Positions 6,472-7,693 of a stretch of 7,693 nucleotides of DNA are shown here, piece by piece. The stretch is from contig JBKHXI010000090.1 in the NCBI GenBank assembly GCA_046566095.1, forward strand, positions 1-7,693. The letters are read 5' to 3'. The DNA comes from CAMPJU01 sp046566095 (lineage in GTDB: Bacteria; Pseudomonadota; Gammaproteobacteria; Xanthomonadales; Xanthomonadaceae). Both the position numbers and the translations under genes were made by a program. Each line of letters opens with the position of its first letter. The stretch's first letter is position 1. The notes beneath the pieces are model-generated. The model was not told where the DNA came from, made no database searches, and saw only the letters and a list, made by a program, of their open reading frames with translations.

Positions 6472-7041
6472 TCAGGTACGCGGCAGCGTCACCCCGGTCT
6501 GGCCCTGGTACTTGCCGCCGCGGTCCCGGTAGCTGGTCTCGCAGACCTCGTCGGACTGGAAGAACAGCATCTGCGCCACGCCCTCGTTGGCGTAGATGCG
6601 CGCCGGCAGCGGCGTGGTGTTGGAGAACTCCAGGGTCACGTGCCCCTCCCACTCCGGCTCCAGCGGGGTGACGTTGACGATGATCCCGCAGCGCGCGTAG
6701 GTGCTCTTGCCCAGGCAGACCACCAGCGTGTCGCGCGGGATCCGGAAATACTCGACGGTGCGCGCCAACGCGAACGAATTGGGCGGGATGATGCACACGT
6801 CCGCGTCCACGTCCACGAAGCTGCCGGGATCGAAGGCCTTCGGGTCGACGATGGTCGAGTTGATGTTGGTGAAGACCTTGAATTCGCGCGAGCAGCGCAC
6901 GTCGTAGCCGTAGCTGGAGGTGCCGTAGCTGACGATCCGGTGCCCGTCCGCGGCCTGCTTGACCTGGCCCGGCTCGAACGGCTCGATCATGCCGTGGTCG
7001 GCGGCCATGCGGCGGATCCAGCGGTCGGACTTGATGCTCAT
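6472..7041 (-). CDS. dcd: dCTP deaminase
   Basis: Dcd deaminates dCTP to dUTP, the main bacterial source of dUMP for thymidylate synthesis; it is a homotrimeric cytoplasmic enzyme. The 189-residue product has the family blocks in order: [12 protein letters not shown] at the N-terminus, [12 protein letters not shown] (38-49), [29 protein letters not shown] (84-102), [12 protein letters not shown] (109-120) and the catalytic segment GHVTLEFSN with Glu138, the same number as the catalytic Glu in E. coli. The C-terminus is [15 protein letters not shown], a typical ending of the xanthomonad form. The ATG at 7041 fits this N-terminus. An AGGG lies nine bases upstream and a GAGGG only one base upstream, so the ribosome binding site is not ideal. 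A TAGAAT box is about 30 bases upstream. Nothing in the sequence is unusual for the family. Confidence 0.98.
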   Translation of the reverse strand: MSIKSDRWIRRMAADHGMIEPFEPGQVKQAADGHRIVSYGTSSYGYDVRCSREFKVFTNINSTIVDPKAFDPGSFVDVDADVCIIPPNSFALARTVEYFRIPRDTLVVCLGKSTYARCGIIVNVTPLEPEWEGHVTLEFSNTTPLPARIYANEGVAQMLFFQSDEVCETSYRDRGGKYQGQTGVTLPRT

Positions 7042-7071
7042 TCCCTCGGGCCCTGCGTGCGTGAAGCGGCG

Positions 7072-7077
7072 ATTCTA
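7072..7077 (-). promoter_or_regulatory. Candidate -10 box of the dcd promoter
   Basis: On the - strand this reads TAGAAT, one mismatch from TATAAT, in the context CTAGAATCGCCGC and 30 bases before the dcd ATG. The -35 region (around 7095-7101, CCACGC on the - strand) is poor. The strong terminator of the protease gene upstream makes a separate promoter for dcd necessary, which supports the call. Confidence 0.5.
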
Positions 7078-7170
7078 GCGGCTGCGGCGCGCGCGCGTGG
7101 TCCCGGCGGGCGCAGCCGGTGCACGCCGGCCGTCATCGACGCCGTGCGTGGCCGTGAAAGGGCGCCCGCC

Positions 7171-7188
7171 CGCCGCGGCGCCGCGGCG
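7171..7188. repeat. 18-bp GC palindrome
   Basis: CGCCGCGGC (7171-7179) is followed directly by its reverse complement GCCGCGGCG (7180-7188). It lies just beyond the T-rich tract of the protease terminator, in the non-coding gap between the protease gene and dcd. It may be a second stop or protective hairpin. In sequence this rich in CG steps such palindromes also arise by chance. Confidence 0.4.
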
Positions 7189-7189
7189 C

Positions 7190-7225
7190 AAAGAAGAAGG
7201 GGTCCGGCGGCCGCCGGACCCCTTC
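7190..7225 (-). terminator. Intrinsic terminator of the S8 protease gene
   Basis: Positions 7196-7225 are a perfect 30-bp palindrome (15-base arms, centre between 7210 and 7211). Read on the - strand it is followed by TTCTTTG, which together with the end of the arm makes a CTTCTTCTTTG tract. It lies 26 bases beyond the protease stop codon. The T-rich side is only on the - strand, so it ends the leftward protease transcript and insulates dcd. Confidence 0.85.
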
Positions 7226-7251
7226 GGGCACACAGGTGCCGTCGACGCAGA

Positions 7252-7693
7252 TCAGTAGCCGCTGACGTCCAGCCGGCCGTCGCTCACCACCTTGCCGTTG
7301 CACGAGGCGGTCGGCACCGCCGAGCCCAGGATCCCGGCCTTGACGTCGGCCGCGGTCGCCGCCGAACGGGTCGACTTGTACAGGGCCGCCGCCCCGGCGA
7401 CATGCGGGGTGGCCATCGAGGTACCGCTGTAGCTGGCATAGCCCGAGGTGATCTTTCCGCGGACCTTCTTCGGCACGGTCGACCAGATCCCCGAACCCGG
7501 GGCGCAGATGTCGATGGTGTTCTTGCCGTAGCTGGAGAACGAACTCATCGACCCGCTGCTGGTGATCGACGCCACCGCGATGATGTTGGCGTTCGGATAC
7601 TCGGCCGGATAGCAGTTCTGGCTGCTGTCGCAGTCGTAGCTGTCGTTGCCGGCCGCCGCCACGAACAGGATGTTGGCCGCGTTGGCGCGCTCG
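7252..7693 (-). CDS. Subtilisin-family (S8) serine protease, C-terminal part (5' end outside window)
   Basis: The frame runs open to the right edge of the window and gives 146 residues before TGA at 7252-7254. It covers the last part of a peptidase S8 catalytic domain. [12 protein letters not shown] contains the oxyanion-hole Asn. [24 protein letters not shown] follows, with two Cys likely to form a disulfide. Then come [20 protein letters not shown] and [18 protein letters not shown] with the catalytic Ser. The Asp and His of the triad, the signal peptide and any propeptide lie beyond the window. The protein ends GRLDVSGY soon after the catalytic domain, so it has no C-terminal P-domain or pre-peptidase domain. 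Cys-containing S8 proteases of this kind in xanthomonads are normally secreted; that is inferred, since the N-terminus is not seen. The GTG at 7662 is internal. Confidence 0.95.
   Translation of the reverse strand, partial: ERANAANILFVAAAGNDSYDCDSSQNCYPAEYPNANIIAVASITSSGSMSSFSSYGKNTIDICAPGSGIWSTVPKKVRGKITSGYASYSGTSMATPHVAGAAALYKSTRSAATAADVKAGILGSAVPTASCNGKVVSDGRLDVSGY

Noticed and set aside
6701..6907. Short + strand frame inside dcd
   Set aside because: It lies wholly opposite conserved Dcd blocks and has no start signal or family sequence.
1..7693. CRISPR array, tRNA/rRNA, transposase, phage or toxin-antitoxin genes
   Set aside because: No regularly spaced direct repeats, tRNA-like folds or CCA ends, or mobile-element or defence gene motifs were seen on either strand. 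The genes are housekeeping or metabolic.

Overview
The window is a very GC-rich bacterial chromosomal segment with tightly packed genes. RimO and Dcd read like the versions found in Xanthomonadaceae (Lysobacter, Luteimonas, Xanthomonas type). The -10-like boxes of the form TAGNAT fit that group too. The assignment is made by recognition, not by a search, so family level is as far as it should be pushed.

Layout from left to right. (1) The 3' end of greB (transcript cleavage factor, + strand) enters from the left edge and meets rimO (ribosomal protein S12 methylthiotransferase, - strand) convergently. A strong GC hairpin lies between them. (2) A 136-bp divergent intergenic region carries promoter-like sequences for rimO (leftward) and for a rightward gene string. 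(3) That string is a dienelactone-hydrolase-family protein, then a HIT-domain protein, then a fused PxpB-PxpC 5-oxoprolinase protein. Each junction is a GTGA start/stop overlap, so translation is probably coupled. (4) A 289-bp gap follows, less GC-rich than its surroundings. It holds an 89-bp inverted-repeat element of the dispersed 'TGTCATTCC...' kind and a small hairpin. (5) pxpA and pcp (pyroglutamyl-peptidase I) follow on the + strand, 19 bp apart. (6) dcd (dCTP deaminase) lies convergently on the - strand with its own TAGAAT box. (7) At the right edge, also on the - strand, is the C-terminal third or so of a subtilisin-family (S8) serine protease. It ends in a 30-bp perfect palindrome followed by a T-rich tract, a convincing intrinsic terminator.

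Together, pcp, pxpA and the pxpB-pxpC fusion form a complete pyroglutamate salvage route. Pcp releases 5-oxoproline (pyroglutamate) from the N-terminus of peptides, and PxpA with PxpBC opens the ring with ATP to give glutamate. The repeat element splits this module between pxpBC and pxpA. The other genes are housekeeping (transcription fidelity, ribosome modification, nucleotide metabolism) or hydrolases without a clear substrate.

I looked for an unknown system and did not find one. The most noteworthy items are the complete and partly fused pyroglutamate module with its inserted repeat, the chain of overlapping start/stop codons, and the HIT protein with Gln at the first triad position. No tRNA, rRNA, CRISPR array, transposase or phage gene was seen.
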